Assembly: GCA_002340095.1 (NCBI GenBank)
Contig: DDKS01000023.1
Location: 1 to 38,879 of the forward strand
Length of the DNA: 38,879 bases
From: Betaproteobacteria bacterium UBA2592
GTDB lineage: Bacteria; Pseudomonadota; Gammaproteobacteria; Burkholderiales; Rhodocyclaceae
Reading direction: 5' to 3'
Shown here: positions 15,915-23,697 of the stretch, piece after piece
Layout of the letters: each line of letters opens with the position of its first letter
Position numbering within the stretch: position 1 is the first letter of the stretch
Translations under genes and position numbers: made by a program
Notes under the pieces: generated by a model
The model's database searches: none
The model's input: the letters and a program-made list of their open reading frames with translations, nothing else
Told to the model about the DNA's origin: nothing

Positions 15915-16664
15915 ATGTATACAGCCGCCGGTCAGCTCGAGCGGGAGCAGCTGGTTCAGCGCTATTTCCCCCTGGTCAGACGTATTGCCCATCATCTGAT
16001 GGCCCGCCTCCCTGCCAATGTGCAATTCGAGGATCTGGTGCAAAACGGCATGATCGGGCTGCTTGACGCCATCGGGCGTTACGAGGAGGGGTTTGGTGCC
16101 CAGTTCGAGACCTATGCCAGCCAGCGTATCCGTGGGGCCATGCTGGACGGCCTGCGCGAGAACGACTGGCTGCCGCGCCATCTGCGGCGGGAAATGCGCC
16201 GCGTCGAGGTGGCCTTGCAGCAGCTCGAACAGCAGCAGGGGCGGACTCCCACCGAAGGGGAGCTGGCCGCCAGTCTGGGCATGTCCCTGCCGGAGTACCA
16301 GAAGCTGCTCCTGGAAGCCCAGGGGCATCAGATGCTATATCTCGAGGATTTCGCCTCCGAGGACGGGGAGTCTTTCCTCGACCGGCATGCCGGCCTGTCC
16401 GACATGGACCCGGGGCTGCTTTTCGAGGACAAGGCCATGCGCCGCGAGATGGTCGAAGCCATTGCTGCCCTGCCGGAGCGGGAGCAGCTGGTGATGGCGC
16501 TCTACTATGAAGAGGAGCTGAACCTGCGCGAAATCGGCGAGATCCTCGGTGTTACCGAGTCCCGGGTCTGTCAGCTGCACAGTCAGGCGATTTCCCGCAT
16601 CCGCAGCCGGGTGTTCGGAGAGACCGCAAGCAAGAGCCGCGGACGGCGCAAGCGTGAGGGATGA
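15915..16664 (+). CDS. fliA: RNA polymerase sigma-28 factor FliA
   Basis: FliA directs transcription of late flagellar genes and is held by FlgM until the hook is complete. Region 2 is clear: RYFPLVRRIAHHLMARLP, FEDLVQNGMIGLLDAI, then FETYASQRIRGAMLDGLRE; region 3 EQQQGRTPTEGELAASLGM; region 4 LPEREQLVMALYYEEELNLREIGEILGVTESRVCQLHS. Length 249, slightly longer than E. coli (239). The ATG follows the flhG stop with no gap, and there is no convincing ribosome site (CACGCCTAA precedes it), so translation probably depends on coupling to flhG. Its target promoters appear at 19010-19036 and 27242-27268. Confidence 0.96.
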   Translation: MYTAAGQLEREQLVQRYFPLVRRIAHHLMARLPANVQFEDLVQNGMIGLLDAIGRYEEGFGAQFETYASQRIRGAMLDGLRENDWLPRHLRREMRRVEVALQQLEQQQGRTPTEGELAASLGMSLPEYQKLLLEAQGHQMLYLEDFASEDGESFLDRHAGLSDMDPGLLFEDKAMRREMVEAIAALPEREQLVMALYYEEELNLREIGEILGVTESRVCQLHSQAISRIRSRVFGETASKSRGRRKREG

Positions 16665-17443
16665 TGGACAAGATCAGCTTGCTGGGCCTCGTTGTCGGCA
16701 TTGGTGCCATCCTCACCGGGCAAGTGCTCGAGGGGGGGCATCTGGCTTCCCTGGTGCAGCCGACGGCCCTGATGATCGTGCTTGGCGGCACTCTCGGGGC
16801 CGTCATGTTGCAGAGTCCCTTCGACACTTTCAGACGCGGCCTGGGAATGCTCCGCTGGGTGTTCCTGCCACCGGTGGTCGAGCACCGGAAGTTGATCGAG
16901 CAGGTCTCCCAGTGGAGTCACATCTCACGCCGCGAAGGTTTGCTGGCATTGGAAAACTTCACCCAGCAGCTCAAGGATCCCTTCGCCCGCAAGGGGTTGC
17001 AGCTCCTCGTCGACGGGGCCGATCCGGACCGCTTGCGTGAAGTCCTCGAAGTGGAAATCAACACCTACGAAGAGGAAATGCGTCAGGCCGCGCGAGTCTG
17101 GGAATCCGCCGGGGGTTACTCGCCCACCATCGGCATCCTTGGTGCCGTGATGGGGCTGATCCACGTGATGGAAAACCTGTCCGATCCCTCGAAACTGGGG
17201 GCCGGCATCGCCGTCGCTTTCGTGGCCACGATCTACGGCGTGGGACTGGCCAACCTGGTGTTCCTGCCGGTGGCCAACAAGCTCAAGGCCTACATCTCCC
17301 GGCAGCTGGTGGAAAAGGAAATGCTGGTGGACGGACTGACCGGGATTGCCGTGGGGGATAACCCCAGGATCATCGAAAGCCGTCTGCAGGGGTACTGCTT
17401 CCAGGAGCCGGGCAGCCGCAGCAGCAGGGCTGGCCGCCGCTGA
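16664..17443 (+). CDS. motC: Flagellar motor stator protein, MotA/MotC family
   Basis: Stator subunit that with its MotB-like partner conducts ions to drive rotation. Four membrane segments are expected; visible hallmarks are LMIVLGGTLGAVMLQ, the cytoplasmic charged loop with EGLLALENF, and the conserved proline-containing stretch GGYSPTIGILGAVMGLIHVMENL plus AVAFVATIYGVGLANLVFLPVANKL. It is the MotC/PomA-like type, about 259 residues, rather than the 295-residue E. coli MotA type. The symbol motC is taken from the Pseudomonas gene order (fliA, che genes, motCD) and could be written motA. ATG 16664 overlaps the fliA stop by one base; an ATG one codon earlier (16661) is equally possible. Confidence 0.9.
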   Translation: MDKISLLGLVVGIGAILTGQVLEGGHLASLVQPTALMIVLGGTLGAVMLQSPFDTFRRGLGMLRWVFLPPVVEHRKLIEQVSQWSHISRREGLLALENFTQQLKDPFARKGLQLLVDGADPDRLREVLEVEINTYEEEMRQAARVWESAGGYSPTIGILGAVMGLIHVMENLSDPSKLGAGIAVAFVATIYGVGLANLVFLPVANKLKAYISRQLVEKEMLVDGLTGIAVGDNPRIIESRLQGYCFQEPGSRSSRAGRR

Positions 17444-17452
17444 GGGGCGATC

Positions 17453-18235
17453 ATGGCGCGCCGCAGGAAACCCGAGGAGCATGAGAACCATGAGCGCTGG
17501 CTGGTTTCCTATGCCGACTTCATCACCTTGCTGTTTGCCTTCTTCGTGGTCATGTACGCCCTGTCTTCCATCAACGAAGGCAAGTACCGCATCCTGAGCG
17601 AGTCCCTCAATGCGGCTTTCCGCAATGTGGCCCAGTCTCAGCCCGGGCAGGTCATGCTGATCACCGAAGGTGCGCCGGCCCTTCCCGTGCCGGTGGCAAC
17701 CCTCCCCAAGGCGGCGGACGACGGCCGCTTGCGGCAGCGGGACAAGATGCGCAACATGGCCAAGGAGATCATGGAGGCCCTGGCGCCCCTGGTGCGCCAG
17801 GGCAAGGTCCGGGTGCTGGAGACCAGTCGCGGGGTCACCGTCGAAATCAACGACAGCATCCTGTTCGCCCCCGGCCAGGCCACGCTCGAGCCGCTCTCCG
17901 TGGCGGCGCTGCAGGCTGTTGCCCGGGTGGTGGCAGACAGCAACTTTCCCATCACCATCGAGGGGCATACGGACAACGTGCCCATCAGGACAGCGCAGTT
18001 TCCTTCCAACTGGGAGCTTTCGGCCGTGCGTGCCACGACGGTGTTGCGCCTGTTTGCCGAGGCGGGGGTCAATCCCGACCGTCTCACGGCGATCGGTTAC
18101 GGAGAGCAGCGGCCTGTGGAGCCGAACGACAGCGTCGAGGGACGGGCCCGGAACCGGCGGGTCACCATCCTCATCGACTCTTTCGTGCCGGAATTGCCCA
18201 CTGAAGTGGGGACGGAGATGCGGCCCAACCCCTGA
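17453..18235 (+). CDS. motD: Flagellar motor stator protein, MotB/MotD family
   Basis: Partner of the upstream stator gene. A short basic N-terminus (MARRRKPEEHENHERW) is followed by one membrane helix carrying the ion-binding aspartate D22 in SYADFITLLFAFFVVMYALS. The C-terminal half is an OmpA-like peptidoglycan-binding domain with IEGHTDNVPI, NWELSAVRAT and GRARNRRVTILI. Length 260. GGGG at 17444-17447 region precedes ATG 17453, ten bases after motC. It is the last gene of this run and converges on flgN, whose stop lies 11 bases away. Confidence 0.92.
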   Translation: MARRRKPEEHENHERWLVSYADFITLLFAFFVVMYALSSINEGKYRILSESLNAAFRNVAQSQPGQVMLITEGAPALPVPVATLPKAADDGRLRQRDKMRNMAKEIMEALAPLVRQGKVRVLETSRGVTVEINDSILFAPGQATLEPLSVAALQAVARVVADSNFPITIEGHTDNVPIRTAQFPSNWELSAVRATTVLRLFAEAGVNPDRLTAIGYGEQRPVEPNDSVEGRARNRRVTILIDSFVPELPTEVGTEMRPNP

Positions 18236-18243
18236 CTCAGGGG
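18229..18243. terminator. Possible small bidirectional hairpin between motD and flgN
   Basis: CCCCTGACTCAGGGG forms a near-perfect palindrome spanning the motD stop and the 11-base gap to the flgN stop. The usable stem is five base pairs with a five-base loop and there is no T-tract on either strand, so termination activity is doubtful. It is the only candidate at this convergent junction. Confidence 0.25.
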
Positions 18244-18245
18244 GG

Positions 18246-18710
18246 TCAGACAGAATCGCTGATGCGCGAGGCTGGGCCGAGGCTGGTCTGGCCGTCCGGG
18301 CCGTAGACGCCGACGTCGGCTCTGGGGCTGCGTAGGGTTTCGAGCAGCTTGCGGTTGTTGTGGGAGAGGAGGGCGATGCATTGCCCGTTGAGTTCATTGA
18401 GGGCTTTGGCTTCCCGGGCGAGCCGCTGCAAGGCCTGCCACGCCTGCGACAGCCTGGGATTGCTTTGGGTCTGCAGCCATTTTTCGATGCTCTCCCGGTT
18501 TTCCGTGATGCCGGCTGCCGCAAACCAGCCTTGCCGGGCTTCGCCGATCCGGCTCAACTCCTCGATCAGGCGGTCTTTTTCCGCCATCAGTTTTTCCAGG
18601 GCGTCCAGCTGATTGCCACGCAGGATCTTCTCCTCTTCCTTGAGCAGAGCAACGAAGCGCTGTACCGCACTGATTTCTGCGGCGAGCAGTTGGGCAAAGG
18701 TGCTGCTCAT
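18246..18710 (-). CDS. flgN: Flagellar export chaperone FlgN
   Basis: FlgN escorts the hook-filament junction proteins FlgK and FlgL to the export gate. The 154-residue protein is nearly all helical, with FVALLKEEEKILRGNQLDALEKLMAEKDRLIEEL-type heptads and the C-terminal part LNELNGQCIALLSHNNRKLLETL typical of the family. It overlaps the flgM stop by one base. Identification rests on these motifs and on the position after flgM; sequence conservation in FlgN is low in general. Confidence 0.9.
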   Translation of the reverse strand: MSSTFAQLLAAEISAVQRFVALLKEEEKILRGNQLDALEKLMAEKDRLIEELSRIGEARQGWFAAAGITENRESIEKWLQTQSNPRLSQAWQALQRLAREAKALNELNGQCIALLSHNNRKLLETLRSPRADVGVYGPDGQTSLGPASRISDSV

Positions 18711-18976
18711 CAGCCCCGGCGCTGTGCGTTGACCAGTTCCCGCGCCGTGTCGATCAGCCGGTCGGCAATGGCCTCCGGATTGATCCGGAAGCGGCCTTCC
18801 ATGATGGCTTGCTTGATTTCCATGACCCGGCCCGAATCCACCGGTGGCTCACCCCCCCTCACTTGCGAGGTGGAACTGAGCCGGACCTGCTCGCCGCCTG
18901 CTTCGGTTGTGGCAGGCTTGACGGCGGGACGCGGCTGAGGCGGAGGGGCCACCTTCAGCGAAGTATCGATTTTCAC
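18710..18976 (-). CDS. flgM: Anti-sigma-28 factor FlgM
   Basis: FlgM binds FliA and is exported once the hook is complete. The 88-residue protein has a disordered N-terminal half rich in Pro/Ala and the conserved sigma-binding C-terminal half: VRLSSTSQV, then VMEIKQAIMEGRFRINPEAIADRLIDTARELV. It begins with GTG (18976), with AGGTG five to ten bases upstream. A sigma-28 promoter lies just upstream at 19010-19036, so FliA likely drives its own inhibitor, a known feedback in other species. flgN follows with a one-base overlap. Confidence 0.94.
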   Translation of the reverse strand: MKIDTSLKVAPPPQPRPAVKPATTEAGGEQVRLSSTSQVRGGEPPVDSGRVMEIKQAIMEGRFRINPEAIADRLIDTARELVNAQRRG

Positions 18977-19009
18977 AATGTCACCTGTGGACAGTAATGG
19001 CTGATGATT

Positions 19010-19036
19010 TTAACGGCAAAGATCCGTGAAAGTTGA
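19010..19036 (-). promoter_or_regulatory. Sigma-28 (FliA) promoter of flgM-flgN
   Basis: On the minus strand the sequence reads TCAA, 15 bases, then GCCGTTAA. The consensus is TAAA (TCAA in Pseudomonas-type sites)-N15-GCCGATAA, so the -10 has one mismatch and the spacing is exact. It lies between flgA and flgM, 34 bases upstream of the flgM start. Confidence 0.8.
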
Positions 19037-19062
19037 GGGCCGGCCGGAAAAGAATCCGCCGC

Positions 19063-19761
19063 TCAGGGCTGGGCTGGGCTGACCAGCACGGTGCCATTGG
19101 ACTGGGCCACGCCGCTGACGACGATGCCGGAGCTGGTGCGAACCTGGATGATCTGGCCCTCGCTGCCACCGTTGAGGGCGCGCCCTTCGTTGCTGGCGGT
19201 GAAGCCCGGGCCGTGGAAGACGAGTTTGACGGACTGGCCCTGCTGGACGACCGGCGGGGAAACCAGCTGATCCTGGCGCAGGGGCTGACCGGCCGCGACG
19301 GAAAAGCGCACGCTCTTGCCGACGGCTGCGGCCGGGTCGGTGACGACCCCGGCGGGGAGGCTGCCCAGGTCGCCGCTCAACTGGACGAGATCGGTGGCTT
19401 GCAGGGTCTGACCCGGCGCCAGGGGCGCGGCGGTGGCCACATACGTCGTTTCCACCGCGATTCGGACCGGGACGAAGATGTTCCAACGTCCCGGCGAGGT
19501 GCAACGCAGGCCGACGCTGGTCTTGCCCAGCAGGCGGGCGCCAGTCGGGGTGTAGGGCTGGAAGGCGTGGCAGGCCGGCAGACGCAGGCGCGGATCCAGG
19601 GGGCCGGCCTGCACGGTGACAAGTCCGCTCTGGCCTTGCAGTTGTCCGCGCACGTAATCCTCCACCAGGCGGAGCAGGGGGCCGTGGTCATTGGTTTGCG
19701 GGGGGGCGGCAAGGGCAGCCAGGCTGATGCAGCCGAGCAGGAAGGCCGAAAAACGTTTCAT
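19063..19761 (-). CDS. flgA: Flagellar P-ring assembly chaperone FlgA
   Basis: FlgA helps polymerise FlgI into the periplasmic P ring. A signal peptide covers about residues 1-18 (FLLGCISLAALA, cut before APPQ). The SAF/ChapFlgA-like C-terminal domain shows VARTPLxxGQ-like ATAAPLAPGQTLQATDLVQL, PLRQDQLV, VQQGQSVKLVF and RALNGGSEGQIIQVRT. Length 232. ATG 19761 has CTCCCC-complement GGGGAG nine bases upstream; a longer in-frame extension to 20025 would run into flgB on the other strand and is rejected. flgM follows in the same direction after 86 bases but has its own promoter. Confidence 0.93.
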   Translation of the reverse strand: MKRFSAFLLGCISLAALAAPPQTNDHGPLLRLVEDYVRGQLQGQSGLVTVQAGPLDPRLRLPACHAFQPYTPTGARLLGKTSVGLRCTSPGRWNIFVPVRIAVETTYVATAAPLAPGQTLQATDLVQLSGDLGSLPAGVVTDPAAAVGKSVRFSVAAGQPLRQDQLVSPPVVQQGQSVKLVFHGPGFTASNEGRALNGGSEGQIIQVRTSSGIVVSGVAQSNGTVLVSPAQP

Positions 19762-19771
19762 GGCGCTATTC

Positions 19772-19788
19772 TCCCCCAAGGAGGGGGA
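19772..19788 (-). promoter_or_regulatory. Hairpin covering the flgA ribosome binding site
   Basis: TCCCCC (19772-19777) pairs perfectly with GGGGGA (19783-19788), loop AAGGA. In the flgA message the GGGGGA strand is the ribosome site itself, so the hairpin would hide it. A run of seven A/T bases flanks the far side on the leader, which is the wrong side for a terminator of flgA transcription. Confidence 0.4.
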
Positions 19789-19832
19789 TAAAAAAAGCGT
19801 GATCGGCTCCCCTCGCCTCGGGGCGGCGGTCA

Positions 19833-19849
19833 ACGGCAAGTATTGCCGT
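19833..19849. promoter_or_regulatory. 17-bp palindrome, candidate activator site for the flgB sigma-54 promoter
   Basis: ACGGCAAGTATTGCCGT has perfect 7-bp arms (ACGGCAA / TTGCCGT) with a three-base centre. Its centre at 19841 is about 100 bases upstream of the transcription start expected from the sigma-54 element at 19914-19929, the usual place for an NtrC-type enhancer site. It also lies 80 bases upstream of flgA. Function is inferred from position and symmetry only. Confidence 0.5.
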
Positions 19850-19913
19850 CCGGATGGTCCGGGGCGGGGCCGGCCTGGCCTGGAATGGGTGGAAGCAGGG
19901 GCTTGGGTTGCCA

Positions 19914-19929
19914 TGGCACGAAGCATGCT
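19914..19929 (+). promoter_or_regulatory. Sigma-54 (RpoN) promoter of the flgB operon
   Basis: TGGCACG-AAGC-ATGCT matches the consensus TGGCACG-N4-TTGCW at all but one position, with exact GG-N10-GC spacing. Transcription would start near 19940, which leaves about 26 bases to the flgB ATG at 19967 and rules out the in-frame GTG at 19937 as a start. Confidence 0.85.
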
Positions 19930-19966
19930 TTGAACCGTGCAGTCCATAACCAGCCCGGAGCAAATC

Positions 19967-20383
19967 ATGATCGGTGATGTCAAGGCGAGCCTGAACGCAT
20001 ATGTCCAGAGCCTCAATCTGCGCACGCATCGTCATCAGGTGCTGGCATCCAACATCGCCAATGCGGACACCCCCCACTACAAGGCCCGGGATTTTGATTT
20101 CAAGACGGCTTTCGAGACGGCTGTGGGGCGGCGCGACGGGATGGGGCGGGTAAGCCTGTCCCGGACCCATGACGGCCATCTCCAGGGGGTGTCCGGTGGT
20201 CCTGCAGCGGTCAACCTGCAGTACCGTACCGAAACCCAGTCGGCCGTCGATGGCAACACGGTGGACATGGATGTGGAGCGGACCCAGATCGCTGACAACG
20301 CGATGCAATACCAGATCATTTCCCAGTTCCTCTCCGACCGGCTGAGGGGGATGCGGACTGCCATCAGTAGTAATCAGGGTTGA
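19967..20383 (+). CDS. flgB: Flagellar proximal rod protein FlgB
   Basis: FlgB forms the base of the rod. The conserved N-terminal rod motif is VLASNIANADTPHYKARDFDF; the C-terminal helix ends QIISQFLSDRLRGMRTAIS. Length 138 matches E. coli FlgB (138). Start ATG 19967 has GGAG at 19957-19960, and MIGDVKASLNAYVQSLNLRTHRHQ aligns with the usual FlgB start. First gene of the flgB-flgJ operon under the sigma-54 promoter just upstream. flgC follows after 14 bases. Confidence 0.95.
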   Translation: MIGDVKASLNAYVQSLNLRTHRHQVLASNIANADTPHYKARDFDFKTAFETAVGRRDGMGRVSLSRTHDGHLQGVSGGPAAVNLQYRTETQSAVDGNTVDMDVERTQIADNAMQYQIISQFLSDRLRGMRTAISSNQG

Positions 20384-20397
20384 GCAGGAGCAAGGTC

Positions 20398-20811
20398 ATG
20401 AGCCTCTTCAATGTCTTCAAGATTTCCAGCAGCGCCATGTCGGCCCAGTCCCTGCGGCTCAATACCGTAGCCTCGAACCTGGCCAACGTGGATAGTGCCG
20501 TTTCGGCCAATGGGGAGCCTTACCGGGCCAAGCAGGTGGTCTTTCAGGCCGTTCCTGTGGCCAGCTCCGGGGAGGCTTCCCAGGGCGTTCAGGTGACTCG
20601 CATCGTCGAGAGCGCGGCGCCCCCCAGGATGACCTACGACCCGCACAATCCCCTGGCTGACGCGAATGGGTACGTGGCCATGTCGAATGTGGATCCGGTG
20701 GAAGAAATGGTGAACATGATTTCGGCTTCCCGGTCCTACCAGACCAATGTGGAAGTCATGAATACGGCCAAACAAATGCTGATGCGCACCCTGCAGATCG
20801 GCCAGCAGTAA
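20398..20811 (+). CDS. flgC: Flagellar proximal rod protein FlgC
   Basis: Rod protein of 137 residues (E. coli 134). N-terminal flagellar rod motif LRLNTVASNLANVDSA and C-terminal NPLADANGYVAMSNVDPVEEMVNMISASRSYQTNVEVMNTAKQML, both typical. AGGAG at 20386-20390 selects ATG 20398; an in-frame upstream GTG at 20380 overlaps flgB and lacks a site. flgD follows 16 bases later. Confidence 0.95.
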   Translation: MSLFNVFKISSSAMSAQSLRLNTVASNLANVDSAVSANGEPYRAKQVVFQAVPVASSGEASQGVQVTRIVESAAPPRMTYDPHNPLADANGYVAMSNVDPVEEMVNMISASRSYQTNVEVMNTAKQMLMRTLQIGQQ

Positions 20812-20827
20812 TTTCGGGAGAACGACC

Positions 20828-21493
20828 ATGTCTTCGGTAATCGACGCCATCAACACGGCAAACAAGGCGGGGGCTACGGCCTCTGGTTCCGGCAAGGGCT
20901 CGGTCAAGGAAATGGAGGATCGTTTCATGACCCTCTTCCTGGCCCAGCTGCGCAACCAGGATCCGCTCAATCCCATGGAGAATGCGGAGATGACCTCCCA
21001 GCTCGCCCAGATGAACATGGTGTCGGGCCTGGAGGAACTCAACAAGCAGATGCAGACCCTGCTGGGCAGTTACAACGAGTCCCTGTCCCTGCAGGCGGCA
21101 AATTTGATCGGCAAGAATGTGCTGGTGCCCGGAAAGGAAACCACCCTGACCAAGGATGGGGCCTTGTTCGGCGTCGACCTTGCCGGTCCGGCCGACAAGG
21201 TGGAGGTGGTCATCAGCGATGCCACCGGCAAGGAAGTGGCGCGTCAGAGCCTGGGCCAGCAGGAAGCCGGCTCCATGGCCTTTTACTGGGACGGCAAGGG
21301 CCTGGACGGCAAGACCCTGGAGCCCGGCAAGTATTCCTTCTCGGTGACGGCCTCCCTGGCCGGGGAAAAGGTCGAGGCCACACCGTTGCAGGCTGGCGCG
21401 GTTTCTGCTCTGGTGAGGGGCAAGAACGGCTTCGAGCTTGAAATCGCCGGTCTGGGCAACATGGGCCTGGATCAGGTGCGGCAGGTTTTCTGA
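20828..21493 (+). CDS. flgD: Flagellar hook cap / scaffolding protein FlgD
   Basis: FlgD caps the growing hook and is discarded at completion. The N-terminal FlgD core is clear: RFMTLFLAQLRNQDPLNPMENAEMTSQLAQMNMVSGLEELN. A FLIG-like/tudor-like and Fn3-like C-terminal region follows, with AFYWDGKGLDGKTLEPGKYSF. Length 221, close to E. coli (231). GGGAG precedes ATG 20828. flgE follows after 42 bases. Confidence 0.95.
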   Translation: MSSVIDAINTANKAGATASGSGKGSVKEMEDRFMTLFLAQLRNQDPLNPMENAEMTSQLAQMNMVSGLEELNKQMQTLLGSYNESLSLQAANLIGKNVLVPGKETTLTKDGALFGVDLAGPADKVEVVISDATGKEVARQSLGQQEAGSMAFYWDGKGLDGKTLEPGKYSFSVTASLAGEKVEATPLQAGAVSALVRGKNGFELEIAGLGNMGLDQVRQVF

Positions 21494-21535
21494 CCGGCCA
21501 AGAAAATGATTTGACGGATTGCACGGGAGACGATC

Positions 21536-22921
21536 ATGGCATTCCAACAGGGTTTGAGCGGACTCAATGTCTATTCCAGGGCGCTGGACGTGGTGAGCAA
21601 CAACATTGCCAATGCCAGTACCGTCGGCTTCAAGGCGGCTCAGGCGCAGTTCGCTGATGTCTATGCCGGCGCCCTGAACGGGGCCGGCGCCACCCAGGTG
21701 GGTATCGGCGTGAGTCTGCCGGTGGTGATGCAGCAATTCACCCAGGGCAATATCGCCACCACCAACAACCCCCTCGACATCGCCATCAACGGCAATGGGT
21801 TTTTCCGGTTGCAAAAGAGCGTGCAGGACCAGACCGGTTATTACAGCCGCAACGGCCAGTTTTACCTGAATCGGGATGGCTATGTGGTCAATTCCACCAA
21901 TGGCGGCTATCTCACCGGCTACAGCTCGCCTGACGGAGTGAGCGTGGATTCGTCCGCCATTGTGCCCTTGAGTGTTGGCACCGGCGGGATCGAGCCCAAG
22001 CAGACTGGCTGGTCATCGGTGATCGACGCTTCCAAGGGCGGGCTCACCGTCAGCATAAACCTCGATAACCGGGACAAAAAGGCAGCGAGCATTGGCAGTG
22101 GTTCCGAGTGGACACAACTTACTCCGTTTGCCTGGGATTCCACCTTCAACACCAGCATGTACAACTATTCCACGTCGGCCACGATTTATGACCAGTCCGG
22201 CGCTTCCCATACCCTGACCAACTACTATGTCCGCCAGGGAGATTCCGGTACCGATGCCCGCACCTGGAATGTCTATACCGTGATCGACAACCGTTACCTG
22301 GTATCGACCACCCCCAATCAGCTGGTGTTCGAACCCAATGGCACTTTGGTAGGTAATCCGGGCGATTATCGCTTCCAGCTCGACTTGTCCGCCACGGTCA
22401 TGCAGGATGGGACGCCCATGGATCTGACTTCGGATGCGGGGCTCAACTGGTTTGCCCAGCGGCCCGGGGTGTCGGGGAATTTTGCTTTCTACATGAATCT
22501 GGGGGAGACCACCCAGTTCGGCATGGCCTATAACCCGGACAACATTACCCAGGACGGTTATACCGCCGGGACCCTCACCAAGTTGAGTGTGGATGAGGCC
22601 GGTTACGTGCTCGGCAACTACAGCAATGGTCAGACCAAGCTCATGGGGCAGGTGGTGCTCGCCGAGTTCATCAATCCCAATGGCCTGCAGAACATGGGGG
22701 ATAACCTGTGGATCGAGACCTTCGCTTCCGGACAGCCCACCATCGGCATGCCCAGTGCCGGCACCCGCGGCAAGCTCCAGTCCGGAGCGGTGGAGGAGTC
22801 CAACACGGACCTGACCCAGGAACTGGTGGACATGATCATCATGCAGCGCAACTACCAGGCGAATGCCCAGTCCATCAAGACCCAGGACCAGATTCTCCAG
22901 ACCCTGGTGAATCTCCGCTGA
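21536..22921 (+). CDS. flgE: Flagellar hook protein FlgE
   Basis: FlgE polymerises into the hook. The N-terminal motif LDVVSNNIANASTVGFKAAQAQFADVY and C-terminal TDLTQELVDMIIMQRNYQANAQSIKTQDQILQTLVNL are standard. The middle part (about residues 140-380) is the surface D1/D2 region, and the GNGFFRLQ and YSRNGQFYLNRDGYVVN segments are typical of rod/hook proteins. Length 461, longer than E. coli (402) within the surface domain. CGGGAG at 21523-21528 serves ATG 21536. Confidence 0.95.
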   Translation: MAFQQGLSGLNVYSRALDVVSNNIANASTVGFKAAQAQFADVYAGALNGAGATQVGIGVSLPVVMQQFTQGNIATTNNPLDIAINGNGFFRLQKSVQDQTGYYSRNGQFYLNRDGYVVNSTNGGYLTGYSSPDGVSVDSSAIVPLSVGTGGIEPKQTGWSSVIDASKGGLTVSINLDNRDKKAASIGSGSEWTQLTPFAWDSTFNTSMYNYSTSATIYDQSGASHTLTNYYVRQGDSGTDARTWNVYTVIDNRYLVSTTPNQLVFEPNGTLVGNPGDYRFQLDLSATVMQDGTPMDLTSDAGLNWFAQRPGVSGNFAFYMNLGETTQFGMAYNPDNITQDGYTAGTLTKLSVDEAGYVLGNYSNGQTKLMGQVVLAEFINPNGLQNMGDNLWIETFASGQPTIGMPSAGTRGKLQSGAVEESNTDLTQELVDMIIMQRNYQANAQSIKTQDQILQTLVNLR

Positions 22922-22937
22922 TAGGGAATAGCAGGCC

Positions 22938-23678
22938 ATGGACCGTCTGATCTACACCGCCATGACCGGGGCCAAGCATGCGTTCATGCAGCAGGCCGGG
23001 GTGGCGAACAATCTGGCCAATGTCAGCACCATCGGCTTCAAGGCCCAGATGCACCGCTTCCTGGCGGTTCCGGTGCTGTCGGAGGCCATGCCGAGCCGGG
23101 CGTTCGTGGTGGACGCTTCCATCCAGAACATCTTCGACGAAGGCCCTCTGCTGCGGACCGACAACGGGCTGGATGTGGCAGTGGATGGCCAGGGCTGGAT
23201 TGCGGTCCAGACTGCCGATGGCGGTGAGGCCTATACCCGGGCCGGTGCCCTGGAGATCAACGTCAATGGCGTGCTCCAGACCAAGAGCGGCCACATCGTG
23301 GCCGGGGATGGCGGGCCCATCAGCATTCCGCCGGACAACAACGTGACCATCGGTGACGATGGCACGGTCAGCGTCATCCCGACTTTTGGCACGCCCAACG
23401 TGGTCAACGTGGTGGGGCGCATCAAGCTGGTCAATCCTCCCGAGGCCGAACTCGAGCGGGGGGGGGATGGCCTGTTCCGTCTGCGCGGTGGCGGCGTCGT
23501 GCCGGCCGACGAAAATGTGCGCCTGGCGACAGGTTATCTCGAAGGTAGCAACGTCAATCCGGCAGAGGCCATGGTGAACCTCATCAGCCTTTCCCGGCAG
23601 TTCGAGATGCAGATCAAGCTGCTCCAGACGGCGGACCAGAATGCCCGCCAGGCAGATCAATTGCTCTCGCTGACTTAA
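22938..23678 (+). CDS. flgF: Flagellar proximal rod protein FlgF
   Basis: Rod protein of 246 residues (E. coli 251). It begins MDRLIYTAMTGAKHAFMQQAGVANNLANVSTIGFKAQ, has TRAGALEINVNGVLQTKSGH in the middle and ends GSNVNPAEAMVNLISLSRQFEMQIKLLQTADQNA. The first methionine-rich start MDRLIY is the FlgF signature. Lies 16 bases after flgE and 19 before flgG. Confidence 0.95.
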   Translation: MDRLIYTAMTGAKHAFMQQAGVANNLANVSTIGFKAQMHRFLAVPVLSEAMPSRAFVVDASIQNIFDEGPLLRTDNGLDVAVDGQGWIAVQTADGGEAYTRAGALEINVNGVLQTKSGHIVAGDGGPISIPPDNNVTIGDDGTVSVIPTFGTPNVVNVVGRIKLVNPPEAELERGGDGLFRLRGGGVVPADENVRLATGYLEGSNVNPAEAMVNLISLSRQFEMQIKLLQTADQNARQADQLLSLT

Positions 23679-23697
23679 ACCAGAAGGACTAACGATC

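Noticed and set aside
19800..19807. GCCGATCA on the minus strand upstream of flgA, like a sigma-28 -10
   Set aside because: Seven of eight bases match, but there is no TAAA or TCAA at the required distance (CCGC instead).
19937..19966. In-frame GTG giving a longer FlgB
   Set aside because: The sigma-54 element predicts transcription to begin near 19940, after this codon; GGAG and family alignment support ATG 19967.
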